A stretch of DNA of 64,000 nt from Flectonema sp. DT1601 (lineage: Eukaryota; Euglenozoa; Diplonemea; Diplonemida; Diplonemidae): NCBI GenBank assembly GCA_964019425.1, contig OZ025786.1, forward strand, positions 1,302,001 through 1,366,000, read 5' to 3'. Below are positions 42,701-53,422 of this stretch, one piece after another. The notes under the pieces are model-generated. The model was not told the origin of the DNA, searched no databases, and saw only the letters and a list, made by a program, of their open reading frames with translations. Position 1 is the first letter of the stretch. The number at the start of each line of letters is the position of its first letter. Position numbers and translations under genes: made by a program.

Positions 42701-43404
42701 CCCCCCGAACCCCCGTTCTGTATGAATCTGTTGCTATGATGAAGATAGCAAAGAACTACCTCTCGCTCTTTACAACTACGAGTAGTCTTTTTACTCCTCT
42801 TATTAAACCCCTTATCCCTACCCTTAATTATATCACCCCTCTTTGTCCTCTAGCCTCAATTCCTCCGACAATGCCGCAGAGTGAAGCTCTCGACCGCACG
42901 CCGACCAAGATTTTACGACAAGAGAGTCACGTTATCTCCGTTAAAGAGAATACACCTATTGCGAGACAATGGTCCGAGGGTAGGATTGACTTACTCGAGA
43001 ACTACTGTCGAGCAGTAGATGACTCTCTCGAAACAAACGAGAAAGCGGCAGAGCTCTCAGAACAACTTCTGGATGCCCAACTTCGCCTCTCGGAGCTGAA
43101 TCACCAACGGTGTACAACTCACGCAGAGCAGCTTGAGCAATCCATGATGTTAACGGGACTGGCGAGCGATTTAAATGCTCAACTCGCTTTGGCACGGTCT
43201 CAAATTGCGGCCCTGAAGTTCCAATTAGCTTCATGGGCAGAAGGTTTGAGTCCGCCAGACACAGAAGAACATGAGGAAAATGAAACTCCGCCGAGAAAGT
43301 CTGAGCGTTCAACTCTGAAAAAACGAACCCCTCCATCAAGATATCGTTACAATCGAAGGAGATGTTCTGCTGATGACGTTCACGGTGACTCCACCCCCTT
43401 GTAA
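39727..43404 (+). CDS. LINE L2 protein, 5'-truncated but otherwise intact frame
   Basis: An open frame of 1,225 codons without interruption. Its first codon is TTG at the junction (other copies read GTGGATTTGGC), so it has no natural start. It contains RT motif A (Asp2), GVFQGCVSSPTLFN, FADD (103-106), KYLGRW, the CCHC motif C439-C442-H451-C456, and the endonuclease R551-P-D553...E568-LTCPNED...KKY588. From about residue 700 to 1225 follows the coiled-coil extension: ILENELEQMKER, LTAERDESKTSLSAL, LSNELETKCNEERESK, then a Pro-rich link, IARQWSEGRIDLLENYC, EKAAELSEQLLDAQLRLSEL and a basic tail (PPRKSERSTLKKRTPP). It lacks the zinc fingers and the first RT half, so it cannot be autonomous. It is the best reference for the C-terminal half. 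Confidence 0.9.
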   Translation: MDLADAFGSVKHQLIFFALKYFGIHERIIGFYKRYYSSMRVQIRVGEGLTPTIPFEVGVFQGCVSSPTLFNLVFQLLLFSLAVHQQEAYEFNNKSLQLLVAAFADDLQLTTSSKAGAKLLIKSLEQFLSWSRGMKAKPQKCIAHSFVQGKPANPDLKINNVPITNLQEAGEFKYLGRWFEPNAKEQKLRERLTTFTRNFLKKVDAMPLYGSQKAWSVQHLLLSRLTWSLMIHDLSLPFAKKMDKIIKPFLKKWWGFVRSANTVILFTGSKNTVGLRHKRVETLYKQAQSIKLDILRSSQDSDMHGVYNVIMEKSSNWSKKFSASAEWERLIKFFSYRSLAKQSAGLGHRLRDLRTTRPDLLKRFEVEATDELLNSLNKLQVQGQWKEWSKCMINDFTWNKVLREGNPAYISFQLKAVTNTLPSQDNLKRWNITNVDQNCVLCGKVNPTLRHVLTGCPVSLTQGRFTWRHDSVLKRIVIFLEELIIKANKRKENLPPPSQTFLKTGENKPLERISKETGELSLANDWVILDDVGDNRLIVPLEVCHVSSSLRPDIFIYSFFAKRALILELTCPNEDRFETSHVLKEKKYLKLRDSIIANGFDCNIFTIEVGVRGNICMDQLNIWTRHIGSPLAPTKALFCECTRIARQCSYVLFQTRNLPTWHSRPLMRSIKEEPATASFIKDGKEIFPVEEVKIHKVTKLKTIEKLTIERSWLEKCFIWQTCYASALSILLVANGSSSPAPSVLLDEDELTGLSLSFSSISSISFQTPPPELMSTGSQTLPADFAIVIRTQSDMGSQTPLYKKKEGKLRLKLSLKCQILENELEQMKERIFYVLFLFYFNAMSASLEKDKQLLNGLPVEIKATNQDPSSLPPAPPVLIIEKDRKEYELLEGVIQRLTAERDESKTSLSALVRQYDLVEDYRKRELANLTQRADLSEMALFNYHQRFVLLSNELETKCNEERESKIRLFYTQQEVESLRAARPRMTHFSQQVSPRTPVLYESVAMMKIAKNYLSLFTTTSSLFTPLIKPLIPTLNYITPLCPLASIPPTMPQSEALDRTPTKILRQESHVISVKENTPIARQWSEGRIDLLENYCRAVDDSLETNEKAAELSEQLLDAQLRLSELNHQRCTTHAEQLEQSMMLTGLASDLNAQLALARSQIAALKFQLASWAEGLSPPDTEEHEENETPPRKSERSTLKKRTPPSRYRYNRRRCSADDVHGDSTPL

Positions 43405-43738
43405 TTCTCTTTTTCCTTACTTTCACATCACTTTGTTTATTTAGTTTTTTAGCTTATTTATTATTTATTGTTCGTTTTTGTTTGTATTATTTTATCGATA
43501 TGTTTATGTCCGTCAGATCATAACGTTAATCAGGTTAATTGTTAATTGTTAATTATAAATGGTCTAAACCCCAATCCAAGTTCCCAAGGCTTGGCATAGA
43601 TTTGAGTGACGCCTTACTGGCCTCCTCATCCTCTATGAGTGGTGAGGGGGCCAGCAATGGTTTTTTTTTTTTTCTCTTATTTCTTTTTTTCTTTTTCTTT
43701 TACTCTAATATGAAATATTTTTGAACAAAATGTGATTA

Positions 43739-43770
<32 letters not shown>

Positions 43771-45025
43771 TGTAAATGAATAATAAAAAAAAAAAAAAAA
43801 AAAAATCATGCCTTGGGAATACAACCAAAGCCCCAATTAATCGGTCCTTTCTTTTTTCCTTCTTGTCAAGTGATCGCTCCACTCGTCGATCACCAAAACC
43901 GATTGTATTTATATCTGTTCTTTTCTCAACGATCGGCTATACCGATCATTTTTTTTAAAAATAATTGTTTTCTTCTTCTCGACGATCAGATCCAATTGAT
44001 CGACCTTTTCTTTTTTTTTCCTTTATTCCTTCCATCCCTCCCGCTCCCCTTATTTTAATAAAAACAAGATCAGCTCAGCTTGATCGTTAAACTTTTTTTA
44101 TTTATTTATTTTTTTTTTTTATTTATTTAAACTGATTGTATTTATATCTGGTTATTTTTCTCAACGATCGGCTATGCCGATCGACCTTTAAAATAATTGT
44201 CTTCTTCTTCTCGACGACCAGATCCAATTGATCGACCTTTTCTTTTTTTTTCCCTTTATTCCTTCCATCCCTCCCGCTCCCCTTATTTTAATAAAAACAA
44301 GATCAGCTCAGCTTGATCGTTATTTATTTATTTATTTATATATTTTTTTTTTTTTTTTTTTTTTTTTGTTGGTCCTAGTCAAGACCTTAAACTGACTAAT
44401 CGGTCTTAACTTTAACTAAGTGAATGAACCCTTTCCGTTTTCCTTTTCCCTTTATTACTCTCTATCTGGTCTGTTATGTCATAAATCTCATTTAATTTTA
44501 TCATTCATTTTAATTTTCACTGTTTCCCATCTACATTTTATTTTCAAATAGTTCCGGTCTGTCTCTGATGATAAATTAAACTGATCATGTTAACTCAATT
44601 TTTTTTTTATTATGTGCAAGAGATACCAACACGCAAGAGATACCAACGCACATACGAGATACCAGCACTTCCGAGATACCGACACACAAGAGATACCAAG
44701 ACACTTAAGATACCAGCAAGGACAGTGAGAGGTAGAATGAACTCTCCTCCTTGTGTCCGATCCTGATTATTTTTTGTTGAATTGGTAGTGTTACCTCATT
44801 TTGCTACTCTCGTATCTGTGTTGTGTTAACTCATGTAAGTGATCTTAACTCCTGTTAAATAAAAAAAAAAAAATTTCAAAAAAAAAGAAATTAAAAAAGA
44901 AGAATTTTCAAATGAAGTTATATCAACCCCTGCCACCCATTATGATCAATTCCGCTTGTTTTTTTTTTTTTCTTTTTTCTTCTTTCTTTTCTTCAAATAT
45001 AAAAAAAAATTAAAAAATATAAAAG
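43405..45025 (+). other. LINE L2 3' region, proximal part
   Basis: Same order of segments as after L1: GTCTAAACCCCAATCC, two units of the 190-bp repeat with GATCGGCTATRCCGATC hairpins, GGTCCTAGTCAAGACC, the GAGATACCA cluster (44,617-44,722) and CCCCTGCCACCCATTATG. It is highly similar to L1, with small differences in homopolymer length. Confidence 0.85.
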
Positions 45026-48000
45026 ATGAAACAATGTTATCATTGTTTTTTTTATCGATCGACTATGTCGATTACTTCCAGTTTTCCGTCCTGGTCAAGA
45101 CGCTAAACTGATTGTTTTTTTTTTTTTTTTTTTTAAAAAATTAATAAAAAGAATATATTAAAAAAAAAAAAAAAAAGAATAAACAATGTTATCATTGTTT
45201 TTTTTTATCGTTCGACTCTGTCGACTAATTTCTATTTTCCGTTTCTTTTCTTTAAATAATAAATAAAAAGAATTTAAAATAAAAAAAAGGAATAAACAAT
45301 GTTATCATTGTTTTTTTATCGATCGACTATGTCGATTACTTTCTATTTTCCGTCCTGGTCAAGACGCTAAACTGATTGTTTTTTTTTTCAAAATTAATAA
45401 AAAAGAATATTAAAAAAAAAAAAAAAAAAAAAAAAGAATAAACAATGTTATCATTGTTTTTTTTTATTGTTCGACTTTGTTGACTAATTTCTATTTTCCG
45501 TTTTTTTTCTTTAAAAAATAAATAAAAAGAATTTAAAATAAAAAAAAAGAATAAACAATGTTATCATTGTTTTTTTATCGATCGACTATGTCGATCACTT
45601 TCTATTTTCCGTCCTGGTCAAGACGCTAAACTGATTGTTTTTTTTTTCAAAATTAATAAAAAAGAATACTGCAACTGGAAATATTACTGCGCGGAAAAAA
45701 CCGCACTAATTTCCAAATCTGCAAAAAACCGCACTAATTTTTCCACGCAGTAATATTTCCACCGCACTAATATTTCTGCTCAGAAGTGATTTTTTCTCCA
45801 GCTGCATTTTTCTGCTGGTGCCTTACACAGCAAAAAAGCAACCAAATTTTTTTCTACCACCAAGTGGAAAAAACCGCACTAATCTTTTCTCAAAAAAACC
45901 GCACTAATTTTTCCGCGCAGTAATATTTCCCCGCAGTAATTATTCAGCGCAGTAATATTTCCAGTTGCAGTATAAAAAAAAAAAAAAAAAAAAAAAAAAT
46001 AAACAATGTTATCATTGTTTTTTTTATCGTTCGACTTTGTTGACTAATTTCTATTTTCTGTTTTTTTTTCTTTAAAAAAAAAATAAATAAAAAGAATTTA
46101 AAATAAAAAAAAAGAATAAACAATGTTATCATTGTTTTTTTATCGATCGACTATGTCGATCACTTTCTATTTTCCGTCCTGGTCAAGACGCTAAACTGAT
46201 TGTTTTTTTTTCAAAATTAATAAAAAAGAATATAAAAAAAAAAAAAAAAAAAAGAATAAACAATGTTATCATTGTTTTTTTTTTTATCGTTCGACTTTGT
46301 CGACTAATTTCTATTTTCCGTTTCTTTTCTTTAAAGAATAAATAAAAAGAATTTAAAATAAAAAAAAAAGAATAAACAATGTTATCATTGTTTTTTTTAT
46401 CGATCGACTATGTCGATCACTTTCTATTTTCCGTCCTGGTCAAGACGCTAAACTGATTGTTTTTTTTTTTCAAAATTAATAAAAAAGAATATAAAAAAAT
46501 ACAAAAAAAAGAATAAACAATGTTATCATTGTTTTTTTTATCGTTCGACTTTGTCGACTAATTTCTATTTTCCGTTTTTTTTCTTTAAAAAATAAATAAA
46601 AAGATTTTAAATAAAAAAAAAGAATAAACAATGTTATCATTGTTTTTTTATCGATCGACTATGTCGATCACTTTCTATTTTCCGTCCTGGTCAAGACGCT
46701 AAACTGATTGTTTTTTTTTTCAAAATTAATAAAAAAGAATATAAGAAAAAAAAAAAAAAAGAATAAACAATGTTATCATTGTTTTTTTTTATCGTTCGAC
46801 TTTGTCGACTAATTTCTATTTTCCGTTTCTTTTCTTTAAAGAATAAATAAAAAGAATTTAAAATAAAAAAAAAGAATAAACAATGTTATCATTGTTTTTT
46901 TATCGATCGACTATGTCGATCACTTTCTATTTTCCGTCCTGGTCAAGACGCTAAACTGATTGTTTTTTTTTTTTCAAAATTAATAAAAAAGAATATAAAA
47001 AAAAAAAAAAAAAAGGAAAAACAATGTTATCATTGTTTTTTTTTTATCGTTCGACTTTGTCGACTAATTTCTATTTTCCGTTTCTTTTCTTTAAAGAATA
47101 AATAAAAAGAATTTAAAATAAAAATAAAAAAAAAGAATAAACAATGTTATCATTGTTTTTTTTTATCGATCGACTATGTCGATCACTTTCTATTTTCCGT
47201 CCTGGTCAAGACGCTAAACTGATTGTTTTTTTTTTTCAAATTAATAAAAAAGAATATAAAAAAATACAAAAAAAAGAATAAACAATGTTATCATTGTTTT
47301 TTTTATCGTTCGACTTTGTCGACTAATTTCTATTTTCCGTTTTTTTTTTTCTCTTTAAAAAATAAATAAAAAGAATCTAAAATAAAAAAAAAGAATAAAC
47401 AATGTTATCATTGTTTTTTTATCGATCGACTATGTCGATCACTTTCTATTTTCCGTCCTGGTCAAGACGCTAAACTGATTGTTTTTTTTTTTTTTTCAAA
47501 ATTAATAAAAAAGAATATTAAAAAAAATACAAAAAAAAAAAGAATAAACAATGTTATCATTGTTTTTTTTTTTATCGTTCGACTTTGTCGACTAATTTCT
47601 ATTTTCCGTTTCTTTTCTTTAAAGAATAAATAAAAAGAATTTAAAATAAAAATAAAAAAAAAGAATAAACAATGTTATCATTGTTTTTTTTTATCGATCG
47701 ACTATGTCGATCACTTTCTATTTTCCGTCCTGGTCAAGACGCTAAACTGATTGTTTTTTTTTTTCAAATTAATAAAAAAGAATATAAAAAAATACAAAAA
47801 AAAGAATAAACAATGTTATCATTGTTTTTTTTATCGTTCGACTTTGTCGACTAATTTCTATTTTCCGTTTTTTTTTTTCTCTTTAAAAAATAAATAAAAA
47901 GAATCTAAAATAAAAAAAAAGAATAAACAATGTTATCATTGTTTTTTTATCGATCGACTATGTCGATCACTTTCTATTTTCCGTCCTGGTCAAGACGCTA

Positions 48001-49085
48001 AACTGATTGTTTTTTTTTTTTTTTCAAAATTAATAAAAAAGAATATTAAAAAAAATACAAAAAAAAAAAGAATAAACAATGTTATCATTGTTTTTTTTTT
48101 TATCGTTCGACTTTGTCGACTAATTTCTATTTTCCGTTTTTTTTCTTTAAAAAATAAATAAAAAGAATTTAAAATAAAAAAAAAGAATAAACAATGTTAT
48201 CATTGTTTTTTTTTATCGATCGACTATGTCGATTACTTTCTATTTTCCGTCCTGGTCAAGACGCTAAACTGATTGTTTTTTTTTTCAAAATAAAAAAAAT
48301 ATTAAAAAAAAAAAATAAAAAAAAAGAATAAACAATGTTATCATTGTTTTTTTTTTTATCGTTCGACTTTGTTGACTAATTTCTATTTCCGTTTTTTTTC
48401 TTTAAAAAATAAATAAAAAGAATTTAAAAAAAAAAAAAAAAAAAAGAATAAACAATGTTATCATTGTTTTTTTTATCGATCGACTATGTCGATTACTTTC
48501 TATTTTCCGTCCTGGTCAAGACGCTAAACTGATTGTTTTTTTTTCAAAATAAAAAAAATATTAAAAAAAAAAAAATAAAAAAAAGAATAAACAATGTTAT
48601 CATTGTTTTTTTTTATCGTTCGACTTTGTTGACTAATTTCTATTTTCCGTTTTTTTTCTTTAAAAAATTAATAAAAAGAATTTAAAAAAAAAAAAAAAAA
48701 GAATAAACAATGTTATCATTGTTTTTTTTATCGATCGACTATGTCGATTACTTTCTATTTTCCGTCCTGGTCAAGACGCTAAACTGATTGTTTTTTCTTT
48801 AAAAATAAATAAAAAGAATAAAAAAAAAAAAAAAGGAATAAACAATGTTATCATTGTTTTTTTTTTATCGATCGACTATGTCGATTACTTACTATTTTCC
48901 GTCCTGGTCAAGACGCTAAACTGATTGTTTTTTCTTTAAAATAATTAAAAAGATTTAAAAAAAAAAAAAAAAAAAAAAAATGAATAAACAATGTTATCAT
49001 TGTTTTTTTTTCTATCGATCAACTATGTCGATTAATTTCTATTTTCCGTCCTGATCGAGACGCTAAACTGATTGTTTCCTTTTTT
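45026..49085 (+). repeat. hairpin tandem array of LINE L2, with higher-order repeats
   Basis: Nearly thirty units of the long and short forms, mostly alternating. A block of about 530 bases (from about 47,105) is repeated directly after itself (about 47,635 on) with almost no change, showing growth by block duplication. A MITE interrupts the array at 45,669-45,970. Confidence 0.9.
45669..45970. mobile_element. 302-bp MITE in the L2 array
   Basis: Same element as at 27,347: CTGCAACTGG...CCAGTTGCAG flanked by TA, inserted in the AAGAATATAAAA linker of an array unit. A few bases differ from the other copies (CCAGCTGCATTT versus CCAGATGCATTT; ACCAAGTGG versus ACCAGGTGG), so this is an independent insertion. 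Confidence 0.9.
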
Positions 49086-49474
49086 TAAATAATAAATAAG
49101 AAAAAAAAAAAAAAAAAAAAAAAAAGAGCATCTCCCTGCTATCCCTCATATCCCCACAATAATATTATACCTTTTCATTTTCTCTTTCCTTTTCTGGTCT
49201 TTTTTTTTTCTTTTTTTTCCTTTTTCATACAACGTTTTTTATTTATATATATATTTTTTTTTTTTTTTTTTTTTCATGTTTGATTATTTCCTCTTCATTT
49301 TTTTTTTCTTTTCTTTTCTTTCTTTTTTTTTTTTTTTCCTCTGCCTCTCTCTTAATTCTGTTCGTTTCTTTGAAACGAAAATTCATTTGAATATTATTCC
49401 TTGGTCAGCAACCATCATTGTCGCCCTTTGGGCCTGTTAAAAAAAAATAAAAATAAAAAGAAAGTTTACATCGG

Positions 49475-50308
49475 AGTTGAATTTCCAGGTGAGATTTGGA
49501 CTGTTAGCTTTTGGCTAAGGCCCTCCCTGAAGAGCAAGAACAAAAAAACTACTCACACCTGAAGAAAACATACACAAAGAACACACTGTAAGCTGTGTGT
49601 GTATTTTGTGTTTGTCACAACAGGAGAGAAAAGAAAGAATGTCAAGGTTGGTCACCTTGCCTATCAACGCACAACATTGGTGGTCTCTACTAGACCCTGA
49701 GTGATCCCACTGGATCTCTCATCGTTCATAGTACCCTGTGTGAAGTTATAAAATCAAAGGTAAACTATGAACTACAAATGACTTAGCCTGTTATTATAAT
49801 GCCACAGGCAGGCCCTGCATTCAGCAACTATCCAGCAGTGCTTGGATGTCCTGATCTTCTTCTAAAAAAAAGAAAGAAAAACAAAACTGTAGCTGGGATC
49901 ACTCAGGATCAACAGACTACCAATGCTACCTGTTGTACTTGCTCACTATGGGGGGTGATGCCAAACACCCAGAAGTACTTAACTACTTTCCTTCTTGCTG
50001 CCCAGGAGTTTCTGACCAGAACTAATAGAAAATAAAAAGTAGATGGGAAACAATAAAAAGTAAAATGGATATAACTGAAGTTAAACAAGACAAATGAGGT
50101 AACAGACCAGAACAGAAAGAGGATTGTAATAGAAGATTACAAATAAAAGAAATGCAAGTATCAACACATAATCAAGATACACCAGCAGCTAACAAACAAC
50201 ATAAAATTGAAGATCAGTTGCCAGAGTATTTCAACCATGGTAGAATACTCGCCCCTCTGGCAGGGATTATCCCAGACTTGTCCTTTAATTTAGTTGGACA
50301 CCATGGCA
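49475..50308 (+). repeat. R1 repeat, short form, inserted in the L2 3' terminal region
   Basis: It separates ACATCGG (49,474) from GGAATAGGGCAGG (50,309), which are contiguous in all other LINE ends. It runs from AGTTGAATTTCCAGGTGAG to GGACACCATGGCA, the same end points as the copy at 21,361. The 5' part reads CAG/GTGAG and the 3' junction reads GCAG/G, which resemble splice-site consensus. Confidence 0.8.
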
Positions 50309-50365
50309 GGAATAGGGCAGGAGCCAAAAGCTCCCAGTCCGTTACTTCCCACTTTATCGAAATTC

Positions 50366-50477
50366 ATTATATCACCCCTCTTTGTCCTCTAGCCTCAATT
50401 CCTCCGACAATGCCGCAGAGTGAAGCTCTCGACCGCACGCCGACCAAGATTTTACGACAAGAGAGTCACGTTATCTC
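50366..50477 (+). pseudogene. LINE L0 protein, part 5
   Basis: Continues L0 after the L2 insertion: NYITPLCPLASIPPTMPQSE through RQESHVIS. It matches 42,827-42,935 of L2 and is then interrupted by the R1 tandem pair. Confidence 0.85.
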
Positions 50478-51835
50478 GGAGTTGAATTACCAGGTGAGAT
50501 TTGGACAGTTAGCTTTTGGCTAAGGCCCTCCCTGAAGAGCAAGAACAGAAAAACTACTCACACCTGAAGAAAACATACACAAAGAACACACTGTAAGCTG
50601 TGTGTGTATTTTGTGTTTGTCACAACAGGAGAGAAAAGAAAGAATGTCAAGGTTGGTCACCTTGCCTATCAACGCACAACATTGGTGGTCTCTACTAGAC
50701 CCTGAGTGATCCCACTGGATCTCTCATCGTTCATAGTACCCTGTGTGAAGTTATAAAATCAAAGGTAAACTATGAACTACAAATGACTTAGCCTGTTATT
50801 ATAATGCCACAGGCAGGCCCTGCATTCAGCAACTATCCAGCAGTGCTTGGATGTCCTGATCTTCTTCTAAAAAAAAGAAAGAAAAACAAAACTGTAGCTG
50901 GGATCACTCAGGATCAACAGACTACCAATGCTACCTGTTGTACTTGCTCACTATGGGGGGTGATGCCAAACACCCAGAAGTACTTAACTACTTTCCTTCT
51001 TGCTGCCCAGGAGTTTCTGACCAGAACTAATAGAAAATAAAAAGTAGATGGGAAACAATAAAAAGTAAAATGGATATAACTGAAGTTAAACAAGACAAAT
51101 GAGGTAACAGACCAGAACAGAAAGAGGATTGTAATAGAAGATTACAAATAAAAAAAAATGCAAGTATCAACACATAATCAAGATACACCAGCAGCTAACA
51201 AACAACATAAAATTGAAGATCAGTTGCCAGAGTATTTCAACCATGGTAGAATACTCGCCCCTCTGGCAGGGATTATCCCAGACTTGTCCTTTAATCTAGT
51301 TGGACACCATGGCTTACAACCCTTCCAGAGGGAAGCACCATTATGACTTCTATTTTTTTTCTTCAAGAAAATCATAAGGTGGTAACAAAGAAAAATGCTA
51401 AGAGGAACCCCCTATTAACACCTAAGACATCTAAACTGCAGCCCAGCCTATGCCCAATGCACTAACAGGTCATTCCCTCACACTCAGATCAAAAAATCAA
51501 AGTTCAGAGTGCATCTTAGCGTGAATGAGAGAATTTCCTCCCGCTTATTTTGAACAAAAGGGATAGGAGAAGGGATAGAAAACGAACATAAAAATAAGAT
51601 TCTAAGTGAGAAACACTTAGCAGAAATACTTAGCAGCTTTTAAGGAGCTGAAAAGCAAAAAAAAAATCTAAGTGAGAAACACTTAGTAGAAACAATTTGT
51701 AGCTAATTAAGCTGAAAATAAAAAAATAAAAAATTTCTAAGTGAGAAATACTTAGCAACTTTTAGAACAAATATTTCAGTAAATAACCTGTAATGATTAA
51801 ACCATTACAGGTTTGATGTCAAAACTGACAAGGAC
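50478..51835 (+). repeat. R1 repeat, long form, copy 1 of a tandem pair
   Basis: A 1,358-bp unit. Its first 830 bases equal the short form; then comes an extension: TTACAACCCTTCCAGAGGG, a LINE-unrelated segment, two or three copies of the hairpin CTAAGTG-AGAAA-CACTTAG, and a stem CCTGTAATG...CATTACAGG just before the next copy starts at GACTGAGTTGAATTACCAGG. No convincing coding region; a 78-codon frame (MPQAGPAFSNYPAVLGCPDL) is shared by the copies only by recent duplication. Confidence 0.8.
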
Positions 51836-52883
51836 TGAGTTGAATTACCAGGTGAGATTTGGACAGTTAGCTTTTGGCTAAGGCCCTCCCTGAAGAGCAA
51901 GAACAGAAAAACTACTCACACCTGAAGAAAACATACACAAAGAACACACTGTAAGCTGTGTGTGTATTTTGTGTTTGTCACAACAGGAGAGAAAAGAAAG
52001 AATGTCAAGGTTGGTCACCTTGCCTATCAACGCACAACATTGGTGGTCTCTACTAGACCCTGAGTGATCCCACTGGATCTCTCATCGTTCATAGTACCCT
52101 GTGTGAAGTTATAAAATCAAAGGTAAACTATGAACTACAAATGACTTAGCCTGTTATTATAATGCCACAGGCAGGCCCTGCATTCAGCAACTATCCAGCA
52201 GTGCTTGGATGTCCTGATCTTCTTCTAAAAAAAAGAAAGAAAAACAAAACTGTAGCTGGGATCACTCAGGATCAACAGACTACCAATGCTACCTGTTGTA
52301 CTTGCTCACTATGGGGGGTGATGCCAAACACCCAGAAGTACTTAACTACTTTCCTTCTTGCTGCCCAGGAGTTTCTGACCAGAACTAATAGAAAATAAAA
52401 AGTAGATGGGAAACAATAAAAAGTAAAATGGATATAACTGAAGTTAAACAAGACAAATGAGGTAACAGACCAGAACAGAAAGAGAATTGTAATAGAAGAT
52501 TACAAATAAAAAAAAATGCAAGTATCAACACATAATCAAGATACACCAGCAGCTAACAAACAACATAAAATTGAAGATCAGTTGCCAGAGTATTTCAACC
52601 ATGGTAGAATACTCGCCCCTCTGGCAGGGATTATCCCAGACTTGTCCTTTAATCTAGTTGGACACCATGGCTTACAACCCTTCCAGAGGGAAGCACCATT
52701 ATGACTTCTATTTTTTTTCTTCAAGAAAATCATAAGGTGGTAACAAAGAAAAATGCTAAGAGGAACCCCCTATTAACACCTAAGACATCTAAACTGCAGC
52801 CCAGCCTATGCCCAATGCACTAACAGGTCATTCCCTCACACTCAGATCAAAAAATCAAAGTTCAGAGTGCATCTTAGCGTGAA
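51836..52883 (+). repeat. R1 repeat, long form, copy 2, distal end missing
   Basis: Head-to-tail continuation of the previous unit and nearly identical to it, ending at CATCTTAGCGTGAAT, where L0 coding sequence resumes (TTAAAGAGAATACACC). The L0 target lost about two bases (CG) and no duplication is seen. Confidence 0.8.
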
Positions 52884-53098
52884 TTAAAGAGAATACACCT
52901 ATTGCGAGACAATGGTCCGAGGGTAGGATTGACTTACTCGAGAATTACTGTCGAGCAGTAGATGACTCTCTCGAAACAAACGAGAAAGCGGCAGAGCTCT
53001 CAGAACAACTTCTGGATGCCCAACTTCGCCTCTCGGAGCTGAATCACCAACGGTGTACAACTCACGCAGAGCAGCTTGAGCAATCCATGATGTTAACG
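52884..53098 (+). pseudogene. LINE L0 protein, part 6
   Basis: Encodes ENTPIARQWSEGRIDLLENY through EQLEQSMMLT of the coiled-coil extension, as in L2 42,945-43,157. It is interrupted by a short reverse LINE 3' end. Confidence 0.85.
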
Positions 53099-53422
53099 AT
53101 TTTCGATAAAGTGGGAAGTAACGGACTGGGAGCTTTTGGCTCCTGCCCTATTCCCGATGTAAACTTTCTTTTTATTTTTTATTTTTTTTAACAGGCCCAA
53201 AGGGCGACAATGATGGTTGCTGACCAAGGAATAATATTCAAATGAATTTTCGTTTCAAAGAAACGAACAGAATTAAGAGAGAGGCAGAGAAAAAAAAGAA
53301 AAAAAAGAAAGAAAAGAAAAAAGAAAAAAAATATGAAGAGGAAATAATCAAACATGAAAAAAAAAAAAAAAAAAAATATATAAATAAAAAAAACGTTGTA
53401 TGAAAAAGGAAAAAAAAAATAA
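53099..53422 (-). mobile_element. short 5'-truncated LINE 3' end inside L0
   Basis: About 325 bases of the LINE terminus in reverse orientation (TTTCGATAAAGTGGGAAG to CATACAACG region). The L0 sequence ATGTTAACG/GGACTGGCG is split without loss or duplication, a clean blunt-type insertion. Confidence 0.85.

Larger units (their letters stand above)
39525..50365 (+). mobile_element. LINE L2, 5'-truncated insertion within L0
   Basis: The left junction follows CCCTACCC of L0, and the right terminus ATCGAAATTC is followed by ATTATATCACC of L0. Only about three bases of L0 are lost and there is no target duplication. L2 begins with about 200 bases of hairpin array (39,525-39,726), then jumps to the RT catalytic region, the coding sequence to 43,404, the 3' region, a long array and the terminus. 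It carries a MITE (45,669) and an R1 copy (49,475-50,308). Confidence 0.8.

Noticed and set aside
43539-44058. Hydrophobic small proteins encoded in T-rich 3' regions (also near 34,580, 56,363, 59,149)
   Set aside because: Phe/Leu strings come from poly(T) and pyrimidine tracts; frames shift between copies with homopolymer length.
49799-50035. 78-codon frame in R1 beginning MPQAGPAFSNYP as a gene
   Set aside because: It recurs only because R1 copies are recent duplicates. Older R1 copies (14,753 and 21,644 regions) change its length, and no family resemblance is seen.
50309-50365. A separate 57-bp LINE 3' end insertion
   Set aside because: It is the missing end of L2, split off by the R1 insertion at 49,475-50,308; the two sides join exactly as in other LINE termini.
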